From Aulosira sp. FACHB-615 (GTDB taxonomy: Bacteria > Cyanobacteriota > Cyanobacteriia > Cyanobacteriales > Nostocaceae), in the NCBI RefSeq assembly GCF_014698045.1, contig NZ_JACJSE010000029.1, positions 1 through 64,000 on the forward strand: DNA of 64,000 bases, in the 5' to 3' direction. Shown here one piece after another: positions 8,877 through 16,259 of this stretch. Each line of letters opens with the position of its first letter. Position 1 is the stretch's first letter. The notes beneath the pieces are model-generated. The model was not told the origin of the DNA. It was given only the letters and a program-made list of their open reading frames with translations, and made no database searches. The position numbers were made by a program, and so were the translations under genes.

Positions 8877-9025
8877 CCCGGATTTCTCACCACACCTTTC
8901 AAAGCCTGTGCAGGGGAGCAGGGGAGCAGGGGAGCAGGGGAGAATGAAGGTACTCTCTCCCCTGCCCCTCCGCACCTCTGCCCCTCTGCCCCATCAAACG
9001 CCTGAAGCTTGTGAGAAATGCGGGG
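8877..9025. mobile_element. MITE-like element, family A copy 1
   Basis: Inverted ends CCCGgATTTCTCAC (8877-8890) and GTGAGAAATgCGGG (9011-9024). The interior holds four tandem CAGGGGAG units and a complementary pyrimidine-rich stretch, so the whole element could fold on itself. A near-identical copy with two units lies at 58907-59038. A 100-codon open frame crosses it, but this is not a gene. Confidence 0.75.
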
Positions 9026-9084
9026 TATGTATCTAAAATCCTTCCGCCACACACCCTGACACCCAATCTTGGTTCAGACAGTTT

Positions 9085-9936
9085 TTAGCCCAAGGCTACT
9101 TTAATCGACTCACTCAAAGGTGTGGTAGGGCGGCCTATCAGTTGGCTTAGGGTTTGGCTGGCATCAAACAATCCTCCTTTTGCTGCTCCTGTCTCAGATT
9201 CTGCTAACATCACAGCCAGAGGCTCAGGTAAGCCAGCATTTTTTAATACATTAATATACTCATCTTCAGACAAATTCTGATATCTAACTTGCTTACCAGA
9301 AAGCTTACTAATTTCTGTGGCAAGTTCGCTCAATGTATAAGCTACATCACCAGCCAATTCATAGACTTTACCTGCTTGGTCATTGGCTAATAAAACGGTG
9401 GCTGCGGCTGCGGCATAGTCGACGCGGGCTGCGGAGGCTATTTTAGCTTCTCCAGCACAGCCCATAACTGCACCATATTCCAAGGCTATCGGGATACCTG
9501 CTGTGTAATTTTCGGTATACCAACTATTACGTAATATCACATAAGGCACACCAGATTCTTGCAAGACAGTTTCAGTTTTGTGATGTTCTGCTGCTAGAGG
9601 CAGAGGGCTGCTATCTGCGCGTAAGAGACTGGTATAAGCCAGTAATTTGACTCCAGCTTGTTTACAGGCGTTGATGACGTTTGTGTGCTGAAGTACGCGA
9701 CTGCCAATTTCACTGGAGGAGATGAGCAATACTTTTTCTGCACCAGCGAAGGCGATATCTAATGTATGGGGTTGGGTGTAATCAATTTGCCGCACCTGCA
9801 CGCCTAAACTGGCAAAATCTGATACTTTTTCTGGATTGCGAACCGCAGCGACTAGTTGATTGGCAGGAACGGATTTTAATAGTTCTTGCAATACTAATCT
9901 GCCTAACTGACCCGATGCAGCAGTAATGACAATCAT
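9085..9936 (-). CDS. NmrA-type NAD(P)H:quinone oxidoreductase (QorB/YtfG-like)
   Basis: This 283-aa protein is an atypical short-chain dehydrogenase of the NmrA/QorB group. The NADP-binding TAASGQLGRLV is at the very N-terminus, followed by AAVRNPEKV (second strand and cofactor-selecting Arg), then YTSLLRAD and YVILRNSWYTEN. Homologues reduce quinones or act as redox-linked regulators. It is divergent from an HxlR-type regulator 89 bp away. This is the arrangement of E. coli ytfG/ytfH and corynebacterial qor2/qorR, so the regulator probably represses this gene through the palindrome between them. Confidence 0.88.
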   Translation of the reverse strand: MIVITAASGQLGRLVLQELLKSVPANQLVAAVRNPEKVSDFASLGVQVRQIDYTQPHTLDIAFAGAEKVLLISSSEIGSRVLQHTNVINACKQAGVKLLAYTSLLRADSSPLPLAAEHHKTETVLQESGVPYVILRNSWYTENYTAGIPIALEYGAVMGCAGEAKIASAARVDYAAAAATVLLANDQAGKVYELAGDVAYTLSELATEISKLSGKQVRYQNLSEDEYINVLKNAGLPEPLAVMLAESETGAAKGGLFDASQTLSQLIGRPTTPLSESIKVALG

Positions 9937-9990
9937 ATTTTTTAGTTGGTTAATTTTTTGATGTCGATAAACCTAATATAATTGCATTAC

Positions 9991-10020
9991 TAACTTTTGG
10001 TAAGTACCAACAAAAAAGTA
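9991..10020. promoter_or_regulatory. Candidate HxlR operator between qorB-like and regulator genes
   Basis: The perfect arms TTGGTA (9997-10002) and TACCAA (10005-10010) flank AG, inside a wider imperfect palindrome TACT...TTTTGGTA AG TACCAAcAAAA...AGTA. It lies 16 bp before the regulator ATG. Repression by the adjacent HxlR protein is inferred from its position. Confidence 0.55.
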
Positions 10021-10025
10021 AGTAT

Positions 10026-10421
10026 ATGAGCGATCGCAATGATGATTCCAAGACTCTGACACAACGCTGGGAAATGGGGAATATTTTCGCCGCGCCATGT
10101 CCCTCACGAGACATTCTGAAACACGTTTGCAGCAAATGGGGCGTACTGATTCTGATTGCGCTACGCCAAGGGACTCACAGATTTAGCGAGTTGAGACGAA
10201 AAATGGGCGGAGTTAGTGAAAAAATGCTGGCTCAAAGTCTACAATCACTGACGGAAGATGGTTTTGTGTTGCGTGTATCTCACCATGTAGTTCCGCCTTT
10301 TGTTGAGTACAGCTTGACTCCGATGGGAGAAGAAGTCGCCGAGCGCGTCGCCGCCTTAGCAGACTGGATTGAAGTCAATACGCCAAGGGTGTTGGATGCA
10401 AGGAAGAAGGTGGACAGATAG
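10026..10421 (+). CDS. HxlR-family redox-sensing transcriptional regulator
   Basis: This 131-aa winged-helix protein has the HxlR core: HVCSKWGVLILIALRQGTHRFSELRRKMGGVSEKMLAQSL (read in segments), a wing region, and YSLTPMGEEV. Cys25, in AAPCPSRDIL, corresponds to the N-terminal cysteine that QorR/YodB-type members use to sense quinones or oxidants. The start at ATG 10026 is preceded by the candidate operator and no strong ribosome-binding site. It probably represses the divergent NAD(P)H:quinone oxidoreductase and itself, and is released by thiol oxidation. That mechanism is inferred from family members. Confidence 0.88.
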   Translation: MSDRNDDSKTLTQRWEMGNIFAAPCPSRDILKHVCSKWGVLILIALRQGTHRFSELRRKMGGVSEKMLAQSLQSLTEDGFVLRVSHHVVPPFVEYSLTPMGEEVAERVAALADWIEVNTPRVLDARKKVDR

Positions 10422-10638
10422 TGATGATAATCCAGCATCCGTATAGCTGTGACTTCAGCCGCTTGGTACAAGATGTGAATATATGGGAATACAGTTTGAT
10501 TCCTGCATCTAGTTGTGTACGCAGGGAGTAGGGAATGGGGAGTAGGAAAGAAGCCTGATCTGGGTGTACTGATTTTTTTCCCAAATCAAACATGAGTCCT
10601 ATAGTATGAGTCATTGTTTACCCACTAGAGGCTGTTTT

Positions 10639-10728
10639 ATGAGTTTGGCTGATGTGCCTAATCTTTGGGTTCCCTTGGCGCTTTTGGGATTAATTGTCTT
10701 GGCGGCGGTGTTTTTTAGTCGTAGCTAG
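10639..10728 (+). CDS. Small single-helix membrane protein (29 aa)
   Basis: A short frame, ATG 10639 to TAG 10728, encodes 29 residues: MSLADVPNLW, then a hydrophobic helix VPLALLGLIVLAAVFF, ending SRS. AGAGG at 10627-10631 is 7 bases before the ATG, a good Shine-Dalgarno spacing. The size and single helix are like those of small photosystem or cytochrome b6f subunits. It does not match any small Psb, Psa, Pet or Ndh protein that I can recall, so no function is given. It is preceded by ~200 bp without a gene and followed by ~300 bp before a terminator. Confidence 0.5.
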   Translation: MSLADVPNLWVPLALLGLIVLAAVFFSRS

Positions 10729-11028
10729 AATTATAGGCGATCGCATAATTTTCACATCAATGTGATAACACTGTCACATCTCATTGCTAATTTAATACTT
10801 AAGTAAACAAACAGTTTGCTCCTCACACCATACCGTCTGCCCTTTTGCTGTTTTATAGCACTGGGGCTTATTTAATAAAAAAAGTATGCAATTCTTAGCA
10901 GTGTCAGTATATACTTACATCCGCAATCAGCTAGATTATTTCTCTATCTAATGGAGGAATAAATATACCGAAAATAAGTACTAAATAAGATACTATTCCG
11001 ATCACCTGACGAACTACAACTTTGAATC

Positions 11029-11062
11029 TTCTCGTTGCTTTTTGGTAACGAGAGATTTTTTT
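11029..11062 (+). terminator. Rho-independent terminator with no adjacent gene
   Basis: Stem TCTCGTT (11030-11036) / AACGAGA (11047-11053) with a 10-base loop and T7 run (11056-11062). The nearest plus-strand gene stops 300 bp upstream, so it ends either a long 3' UTR of the 29-aa gene or a small RNA. I see no open frame with a ribosome-binding site between 10729 and 11029. Confidence 0.6.
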
Positions 11063-11068
11063 ATAGGA

Positions 11069-11103
11069 GGTTACAGGTTACAGGTTACAGGTTACAGGTT
11101 ACA
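11069..11103. repeat. Heptanucleotide tandem repeat (GGTTACA)x5
   Basis: Five exact 7-bp units, of the short tandem repeat (STRR) type common in heterocystous cyanobacteria. It is followed by an imperfect CCCAAC...GTTGGG inverted repeat (11107-11132) and by degenerate CTACTCCC-type repeats to 11240. The rest of 10729-11243 holds nothing coding. Confidence 0.8.
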
Positions 11104-11243
11104 GTAACCCAACATTCTCAAGACCCTGTTGGGTTACGCTATCGCTACACCCAACCTACGATTCTCTTAAACTAGTCCCTAGTCCCTAACCTCTAGCTCC
11201 TACTCCCTACTCCCCACTCCCTTACTCCCCACTCCCTAGATTA

Positions 11244-12107
11244 CTAAGGATTACAGTACATACATTGGGCTGGGTCAGCAAATTCTTGACCATGAGGAAA
11301 TAATTTTTCTTGTTTAAACCCACATTTTTGACATTGATAAATTACAGAAAGTGTCAAACTAGTGGGCATAGAACACATTTCACATGGTAATCCGGCGATT
11401 TTTTCGGTTATTGCAAAACCGGGTGCAGAACATTGGGGACACAGGCTTTTAATTTTGGTTAATAAATTTAATGTAGCTTTTTCAATATTATTCATCCGGG
11501 TTGGATTATACAGCGCCCGCATATCTGTTTCTAAATTCACCTGAGAATTAACAGAATTATTGAGGGCGATTGTAATAGTTTCTTGGAGTTTTGCTGCTGT
11601 AATAATCCCTTTAACTATTTCGCGGCAATTATTCGCCTTATCTTCCCAAGAGACGACCAGACCATGTTCAGGAAAACCGATTTTTTTAGCAAAATGTTCT
11701 GCTTCTTGGAGACTTGCAACTATTTGATGATTAAAGTTAGTTTCTATAGAAAATTCTTCACCAATTATTTCTAGTTCATTTTCTTTATCTAACAAAAGCA
11801 CGACTTCGCGGTTAGAATAAATATAAGGTACCATTGGATGAGGAACAAAACTACCTTCGCTGGAGATCGCTATAGTTTCACCTGTTAATTTTAAAGCTGT
11901 TTCGGCTTTTAACTTAGCCGCCGCAATTTGAGTTCCAGGGCGTTTGATTTCTCTCGTAAATGTGCCAAAATCATCAGTATTGAAATTAGATGGCACAATA
12001 GTTTTAAGATTTAGTTCTTGTTCTAATAAGGGAGCAATTACTTTTTCTTTGTGGTGCATTGTTGCAATTATACCCACTCGGTTACTAAATAATTGCTGAA
12101 TTTGCAT
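11244..12107 (-). CDS. Conserved protein with C-terminal zinc-ribbon cysteines (possibly DUF6671)
   Basis: This 287-aa protein has an N-terminal region (VGIIATMHHKEKVIAPLLEQEL, TDDFGTFTREIKRPGTQIAAAKLKAE) that I do not match to any enzyme of known function. The C-terminal ~70 residues carry CPQC, CEMC, CQKC and CMYC pairs, which look like two zinc-ribbon sites. From memory the layout matches the uncharacterised DUF6671 family, but this was not checked. The next upstream gene on the same strand (YetF-like) starts 24 bp before it, so the two may be co-transcribed. No signal peptide or membrane helix is seen. Confidence 0.7.
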   Translation of the reverse strand: MQIQQLFSNRVGIIATMHHKEKVIAPLLEQELNLKTIVPSNFNTDDFGTFTREIKRPGTQIAAAKLKAETALKLTGETIAISSEGSFVPHPMVPYIYSNREVVLLLDKENELEIIGEEFSIETNFNHQIVASLQEAEHFAKKIGFPEHGLVVSWEDKANNCREIVKGIITAAKLQETITIALNNSVNSQVNLETDMRALYNPTRMNNIEKATLNLLTKIKSLCPQCSAPGFAITEKIAGLPCEMCSMPTSLTLSVIYQCQKCGFKQEKLFPHGQEFADPAQCMYCNP

Positions 12108-12130
12108 TGCTGTAATTATCTCCTTTGCTG

Positions 12131-12637
12131 TTAATCGTTAGTGGCTGATGTGATAATACTAATACCACCATCAGACTCCATATAAGCTAACTTCACCTCA
12201 GTTAAAAATTCTACACCTTGTTGACGTAATTTACTCATCAACTCATCTTCTGTAATCAGGGCTTTGTCTAAATGTCGGGAAATCATTTGTCCATTTTTCA
12301 CCAACAGCAGAGGCGGAGGATTTAGAAATCTCTGGAATTTCGGCAATTTATAACCCAACCAGTTAAGGAAGTAACTCCAAAAAATTACTGTGCCTACTAA
12401 AATACCACCTTCGGTAATTGATGTGTAGTGACTTGCCATTGCATTTTGGGCTGCTTCGGCAAATAATACAACTACTAATAAATCGGTGATCCCTAGAGTT
12501 CCTATTTGCCGACTAGGGAGAAAGCGTAAAACAGCAAATAAAGCTAAGTAAACCAGAGAACCACGAATGAATAATTCTACAATACTAATGCTAGGGACAA
12601 AGATTTCTTGCCAATCAATATATAACCATTTATCCAT
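12131..12637 (-). CDS. YetF/DUF421-family membrane protein
   Basis: This 168-aa protein has about three N-terminal membrane helices (LFIRGSLVYLALFAVLRFL, ITDLLVVVLFAEAAQNAM, GGILVGTVIFWSYFLNWL in segments) and a cytoplasmic C-terminal domain with PPPLLLVKNGQM and ITEDELMSKLRQQGV, typical of YetF/DUF421 proteins. Its function is unknown; Bacillus relatives affect spore and membrane properties. It precedes the zinc-ribbon gene by 23 bp, and the next upstream gene is the YihY-type membrane protein 131 bp away. Confidence 0.85.
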   Translation of the reverse strand: MDKWLYIDWQEIFVPSISIVELFIRGSLVYLALFAVLRFLPSRQIGTLGITDLLVVVLFAEAAQNAMASHYTSITEGGILVGTVIFWSYFLNWLGYKLPKFQRFLNPPPLLLVKNGQMISRHLDKALITEDELMSKLRQQGVEFLTEVKLAYMESDGGISIITSATND

Positions 12638-12768
12638 GTTTATGTCTTTGCTTTTGTTAAGCTAAATAAGTTAGTGAAAAAACTATATTAATAAGGGTTA
12701 ATTACCATAAAACCCTCGTCCCTCCTGCCTTTTTACAAATACGAATATTTACGTTTCTCTACATTAAT

Positions 12769-13683
12769 TTATTTGCGATCGCTGTTCGTTCGCTTAGACT
12801 GACCATTATGATTCATAGGGACGGCATGACGTGTGGGGCGAATCCCACTGCCGTATCTTCTAGCATAAACTTGGGTAAATTCTGCGCCAAAAAAGAGGAT
12901 TTGAGCAGCATAATAAACCCAGGCGAGAATAACTACTAAAGAACCAGCCGCACCATAAGTAGAACCAAAACTGCTATTACCGAGATATTGTCCTAATAAA
13001 TATCTACCTAAAGAAAATAATAAAGATGTAATCACAGCACCTATTAAAACATCATTCCAAGTAATTTTGACATCAGGCAAAACCTTGAAAATGAGTCCAA
13101 ATAATAGTGTCGTGATGACAAAAGACAGTATAAAGTTAAAGAATTGCCAAATGAAATCTATACCAGGAAGTAAATTACTAAAATAACCGACGATCGCTGT
13201 TAAAGCTGTACTAATTATCAGAGTGACAAGGAGCAGAAAACCAATACCTAAAATCATGGCGAAAGATAAAGCACGCTGACGCACAACATTTTTCACGCCA
13301 TGTCCCGGTTTCGGTTGAACTTCCCAAATTGTATTCAGGGCATCTTGTAATTCTGTAAATAAACCTGTAGCACCTAAAAGTAAAAGTAAAATACTAATTA
13401 CCGATGCGATCGCACCTGTTTTTGGTTGATTGGCATTTCTGATGGCGATCTCGATAAACTCGGCTCCATCTGGCCCGACTAAACCTTGAATTTGCCGGAC
13501 AATTTCACCCCTTGCCGCCTCTTCACCAAACACTGCACCAGCGATCGCAATTACAATAATCAGCAACGGTGCGATAGAAAAAATCGTGTAATAAGCTAAT
13601 GCTGCGGCTAACCGCGAAGCTTTATCTTCACTCCATTCCTGAAAAGTTTCTTGAAACAGCCGCACAATTGCTGAAAAATTCAT
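12769..13683 (-). CDS. YihY/UPF0761 (BrkB-like) inner-membrane protein
   Basis: This 304-aa protein has about six membrane helices. The family signatures are DKASRLAAALAYYTIFSIAPLLIIVIAIAG near residue 20, GATGLFTELQDALNTIWEV, and SLGRYLLGQYLGNSSFGSTYGAAGSLVVILAWVYYAAQILFFGAEFT near the C-terminus (read in segments). The family was once annotated as ribonuclease BN in error; its function remains unclear. The C-terminal tail is basic and hydrophilic. Two GCGATCGC (HIP1) sites lie in the gene. Confidence 0.88.
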   Translation of the reverse strand: MNFSAIVRLFQETFQEWSEDKASRLAAALAYYTIFSIAPLLIIVIAIAGAVFGEEAARGEIVRQIQGLVGPDGAEFIEIAIRNANQPKTGAIASVISILLLLLGATGLFTELQDALNTIWEVQPKPGHGVKNVVRQRALSFAMILGIGFLLLVTLIISTALTAIVGYFSNLLPGIDFIWQFFNFILSFVITTLLFGLIFKVLPDVKITWNDVLIGAVITSLLFSLGRYLLGQYLGNSSFGSTYGAAGSLVVILAWVYYAAQILFFGAEFTQVYARRYGSGIRPTRHAVPMNHNGQSKRTNSDRK

Positions 13684-13818
13684 TTACCTAGTCTCCTTGC
13701 TGGAGGATATCACTTTCTCCCTTGATATATTTGATACTGATTTGCGAAATTGTGACATCTGCCTCAAGAGGTTTGTGCAGTTTCCTGAAGATAGAATTTA
13801 TTGACACGGAAACTTTTT

Positions 13819-13931
13819 ATATCATGTCCGGCAAATCAGTTATGATTAAACATATCTGTGTAGAAAAACACAACTCTTTCTCCACCTGCCCCCTGCGGTT
13901 TTTATGATAAGTCTTTTACCGGACATGATAT
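13819..13931. mobile_element. MITE-like element, family C (ATATCATGTCCGG ends)
   Basis: 113-bp non-coding element with perfect 13-bp ends ATATCATGTCCGG (13819-13831) and CCGGACATGATAT (13919-13931), extended imperfectly inward. Flanking TA dinucleotides fit a Tc1/IS630-like target. Its right end touches the comM stop codon. A 61-codon frame crossing it is not considered a gene. Confidence 0.75.
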
Positions 13932-15460
13932 TACAACATTCTATCGATGGTGCGATATTGAATGGCTTCGGCGACATGATGAGCTTGTAAATTATCATCT
14001 CCGGCTAAATCTGCGATGGTGCGGGCAACTTTGAGAATGCGATCGCTTGCCCTAGCTGATAAACCTAATTTATTGATGGCAGCTTCTAATAAAGAACGAC
14101 TAGCATCATCTAACTTACACCATTGTTGCAGATGTCGGCTTTGCATTTGAGCATTACACCGCAGATTTGTTTCGGTTTGAAAACGGTGAATACTGCGATC
14201 GCGTGCTTGTTGTACTCTTTCCCTAACAGATTTTGATGATTCTCCTGTGGGTTGTTGGGTAATTTCCTCTGGTTTGAGGCGATTCACCGCCACTTGCAAA
14301 TCAATTCTATCCATCAACGGCCCAGAAAGTTTCGCCCAATATTGTTCTCGTTGTCTGGGCGAACAGGTACACTGTTGAATAGTATCGCCGTAGTAACCGC
14401 AAGGACAGGGATTGGTACTCGCCACTAAAGTAAATTGTGCCGGAAACACAACAGATTGTCTTGTGCGGGAAATTGTCACAAAACCATCTTCTAAAGGCTG
14501 ACGCAAAAATTCTAAAACATCCCGTTTAAACTCGGTGAGTTCATCCAAAAAAAGAATCCCTCTGTGAGATAATGATATTTCCCCAGGACGGGGAAAACTA
14601 CCACCACCAACCAAAGAAGGGCCGGAAGCAGAATGGTGGGGACTGCGAAAAGGGCGATCGCGCACTAAAGAACCACGATTTTTCAATAAGCCAGCAACAG
14701 AGTGAATCCGGGTGACTTCCAAGGCTTCCGAAAATTCCAACGGTGGCAAAATCCCGGCTAAACGTCTGGCTAACATCGTTTTACCACTACCTGGAGGGCC
14801 GACAAATATAAGGTTATGCCCGCCAGCCGCCGCAATTTCTAAAGCACGTCGTCCGTGAGCTTGTCCTTTGACATCATGCAGATCAGCGATCGCATAAGGT
14901 ACTTGTACCATATCTGCGACATTATTGATCTGCACAGGTTGATAACGTCCAGGATTATTTAATAAATCAACTACTTCCGATATACTTTTACAACCATAAA
15001 CAGCTAATCCTTCTACTACAGCCGCCTCTTGGGCATTATCAGCAGGTACAACTAAACCCGCAATTCCCATTTTTTTGGCAGTCGCAGCAATGGGTAGAAC
15101 CCCAGCCACAGGACGCAGACTCCCATCCAGGGAAACCTCACCCAAAAATAAATAATCTCCCAATAAATCAGCATTAATTTGCTCAGAAGCCGCTAAAATA
15201 CCCACACTAATCGGCAAATCAAAACAAGGGCCTTCCTTGCGTAAATCTGCGGGAGTCAAATTAATCACAATTTTCCGCATCGGAAAGGCAAAACCAGCAT
15301 TTTTTAAAGTAGCCTTCACCCTTTCTTTTGACTCCTGCACCGCACTATCTGGCAAGCCTAAAACAATAATGCTTGGCAGTCCGCCTGAGACATCAACTTC
15401 CACTCCCACTTTTACAGCATCGATGCCAACAATTGATGCACTCCAGACTCTAGCAAGCAT
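13931..15460 (-). CDS. comM: YifB/ComM family Mg-chelatase-like AAA+ ATPase
   Basis: This 509-aa protein is of normal length. An N-terminal Lon-protease-like fold (VEVDVSGGLPSIIVLGLPDSAVQESKERV) is followed by a Mg-chelatase-type AAA+ domain with Walker A GPPGSGKTMLARRL, LSHRGILFLDELTEF (Walker B), and a CPCGYYGD insert. ComM is a hexameric helicase that promotes branch migration during integration of transforming DNA, so this gene is consistent with natural competence. The TAA stop is placed exactly at the border of a MITE-like element at 13819-13931, so its transcript must run into the repeat. Confidence 0.93.
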   Translation of the reverse strand: MLARVWSASIVGIDAVKVGVEVDVSGGLPSIIVLGLPDSAVQESKERVKATLKNAGFAFPMRKIVINLTPADLRKEGPCFDLPISVGILAASEQINADLLGDYLFLGEVSLDGSLRPVAGVLPIAATAKKMGIAGLVVPADNAQEAAVVEGLAVYGCKSISEVVDLLNNPGRYQPVQINNVADMVQVPYAIADLHDVKGQAHGRRALEIAAAGGHNLIFVGPPGSGKTMLARRLAGILPPLEFSEALEVTRIHSVAGLLKNRGSLVRDRPFRSPHHSASGPSLVGGGSFPRPGEISLSHRGILFLDELTEFKRDVLEFLRQPLEDGFVTISRTRQSVVFPAQFTLVASTNPCPCGYYGDTIQQCTCSPRQREQYWAKLSGPLMDRIDLQVAVNRLKPEEITQQPTGESSKSVRERVQQARDRSIHRFQTETNLRCNAQMQSRHLQQWCKLDDASRSLLEAAINKLGLSARASDRILKVARTIADLAGDDNLQAHHVAEAIQYRTIDRML

Positions 15461-15537
15461 TATTTTAGTCCTTAGTCATTAGTCCTGCGTCCGTCTTATC
15501 ATTAACAATTGGCAAATGACAAATAACACAATTACCA

Positions 15538-15885
15538 ATGACCAATCAAGACACAATTTTTAGTAAGATTATTCGGCGCGAAATTCCGGCCAATATCGTT
15601 TACGAGGATGATTTAGCTTTAGCATTTACAGATGTTAACCCCCAAGCACCAGTTCATATCCTCGTAATTCCCAAAAAACCCCTAGCGAAATTAGCTGAGG
15701 CTGAAACGGAAGATGCAGCTTTGTTAGGACATCTGTTATTAACCGCCAAGCGTGTAGCCGCCGAAGCTGGTTTAACCAATGGTTATCGCGTTGTCATCAA
15801 TACCGATGCTGATGCTGGTCAAACTGTCTTCCATTTACATTTGCATATTTTAGGCGGCAGACCAATGGCTTGGCCGCCTGGTTGA
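15538..15885 (+). CDS. HIT-family nucleotide-binding protein (HINT type)
   Basis: This 115-aa protein is the size of HINT purine-nucleoside phosphoramidases. It begins DTIFSKIIRREIPANIVYEDD and carries the histidine triad HLHLHILGG near residue 100. It hydrolyses AMP-amine or aminoacyl-AMP type bonds in the family. It is divergent from comM, with 77 bp between, made largely of short degenerate repeats (TTAGTCATTAGTC, AAATGACAAAT). No clear ribosome-binding site precedes ATG 15538. Confidence 0.92.
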   Translation: MTNQDTIFSKIIRREIPANIVYEDDLALAFTDVNPQAPVHILVIPKKPLAKLAEAETEDAALLGHLLLTAKRVAAEAGLTNGYRVVINTDADAGQTVFHLHLHILGGRPMAWPPG

Positions 15886-15986
15886 TGTTTTCAATTTTAA
15901 TCAGGGTGTGAGGGTTTAAGGGTTTAGGGGTGTAAGGGTTTAATTCAGGGGGGTGGTAGGTGGGAGGATGGTGAAGAAATCTTTCC

Positions 15987-16105
15987 CCCCACACTCCCCA
16001 CACTCCCCACACTCCCCACACTCCCCACACTCCCCACACCCCCCACACTTCCCACACCCCCCACACTCCCCACACTCCCCACACTCCCCACACTCCCCAC
16101 ACCCC
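15987..16105. repeat. 9-bp tandem repeat (CCCCACACT)x13
   Basis: About 13 copies of CCCCACACT with a few changes (TTCCC, CCCCC variants) fill most of the gap between the HIT gene and the first kinase. The left flank GTGGGAGG...GAAGAAATCTTTCCCCCC recurs at ~36600. Open frames translating it as (GVW)n or (GSV)n are repeat artefacts. The rest of 15886-16259 contains T/GTAAGGGTTT-type repeats and the upstream region of the kinase gene. Confidence 0.85.
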
Positions 16106-16259
16106 TTAGCCCTTTGAAACTATCTTTTGTGGGTAAATCATCTCTGTACGTACCGTTAATCAATATCTAGTTGGTGGGAATACTAACAAAGTCCAGACAA
16201 GCTCTGCACTGCTTGTTGATGGACAGCAAAAACCAACTTGTGCTATGAGGTACGTTTAG

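Noticed and set aside
8750..9052. 100-codon minus-strand frame
   Set aside because: It is the translation of a MITE-like repeat (family A copy 1) with Pro/Ser-rich low-complexity content and no start signal.
10819..10829. CTCCTCACACC, like the core of the small RNA Yfr1
   Set aside because: No flanking 5' stem-loop or adjacent terminator stem of the Yfr1 type; the preceding A of the core is missing. Kept only as a curiosity near the terminator at 11029.
13722..13907. 61-codon plus-strand frame
   Set aside because: Runs through the family C repeat with no ribosome-binding site or recognisable content.
15987..16105. Possible CRISPR array
   Set aside because: Units are 9 bp with no unique spacers and no cas genes nearby; a minisatellite.
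15797..16163. Frames encoding (GVW)n and (GSV)n peptides
   Set aside because: These are three-frame readings of the 9-bp tandem repeat; overlap with the HIT gene and absence of a ribosome-binding site argue against genes.
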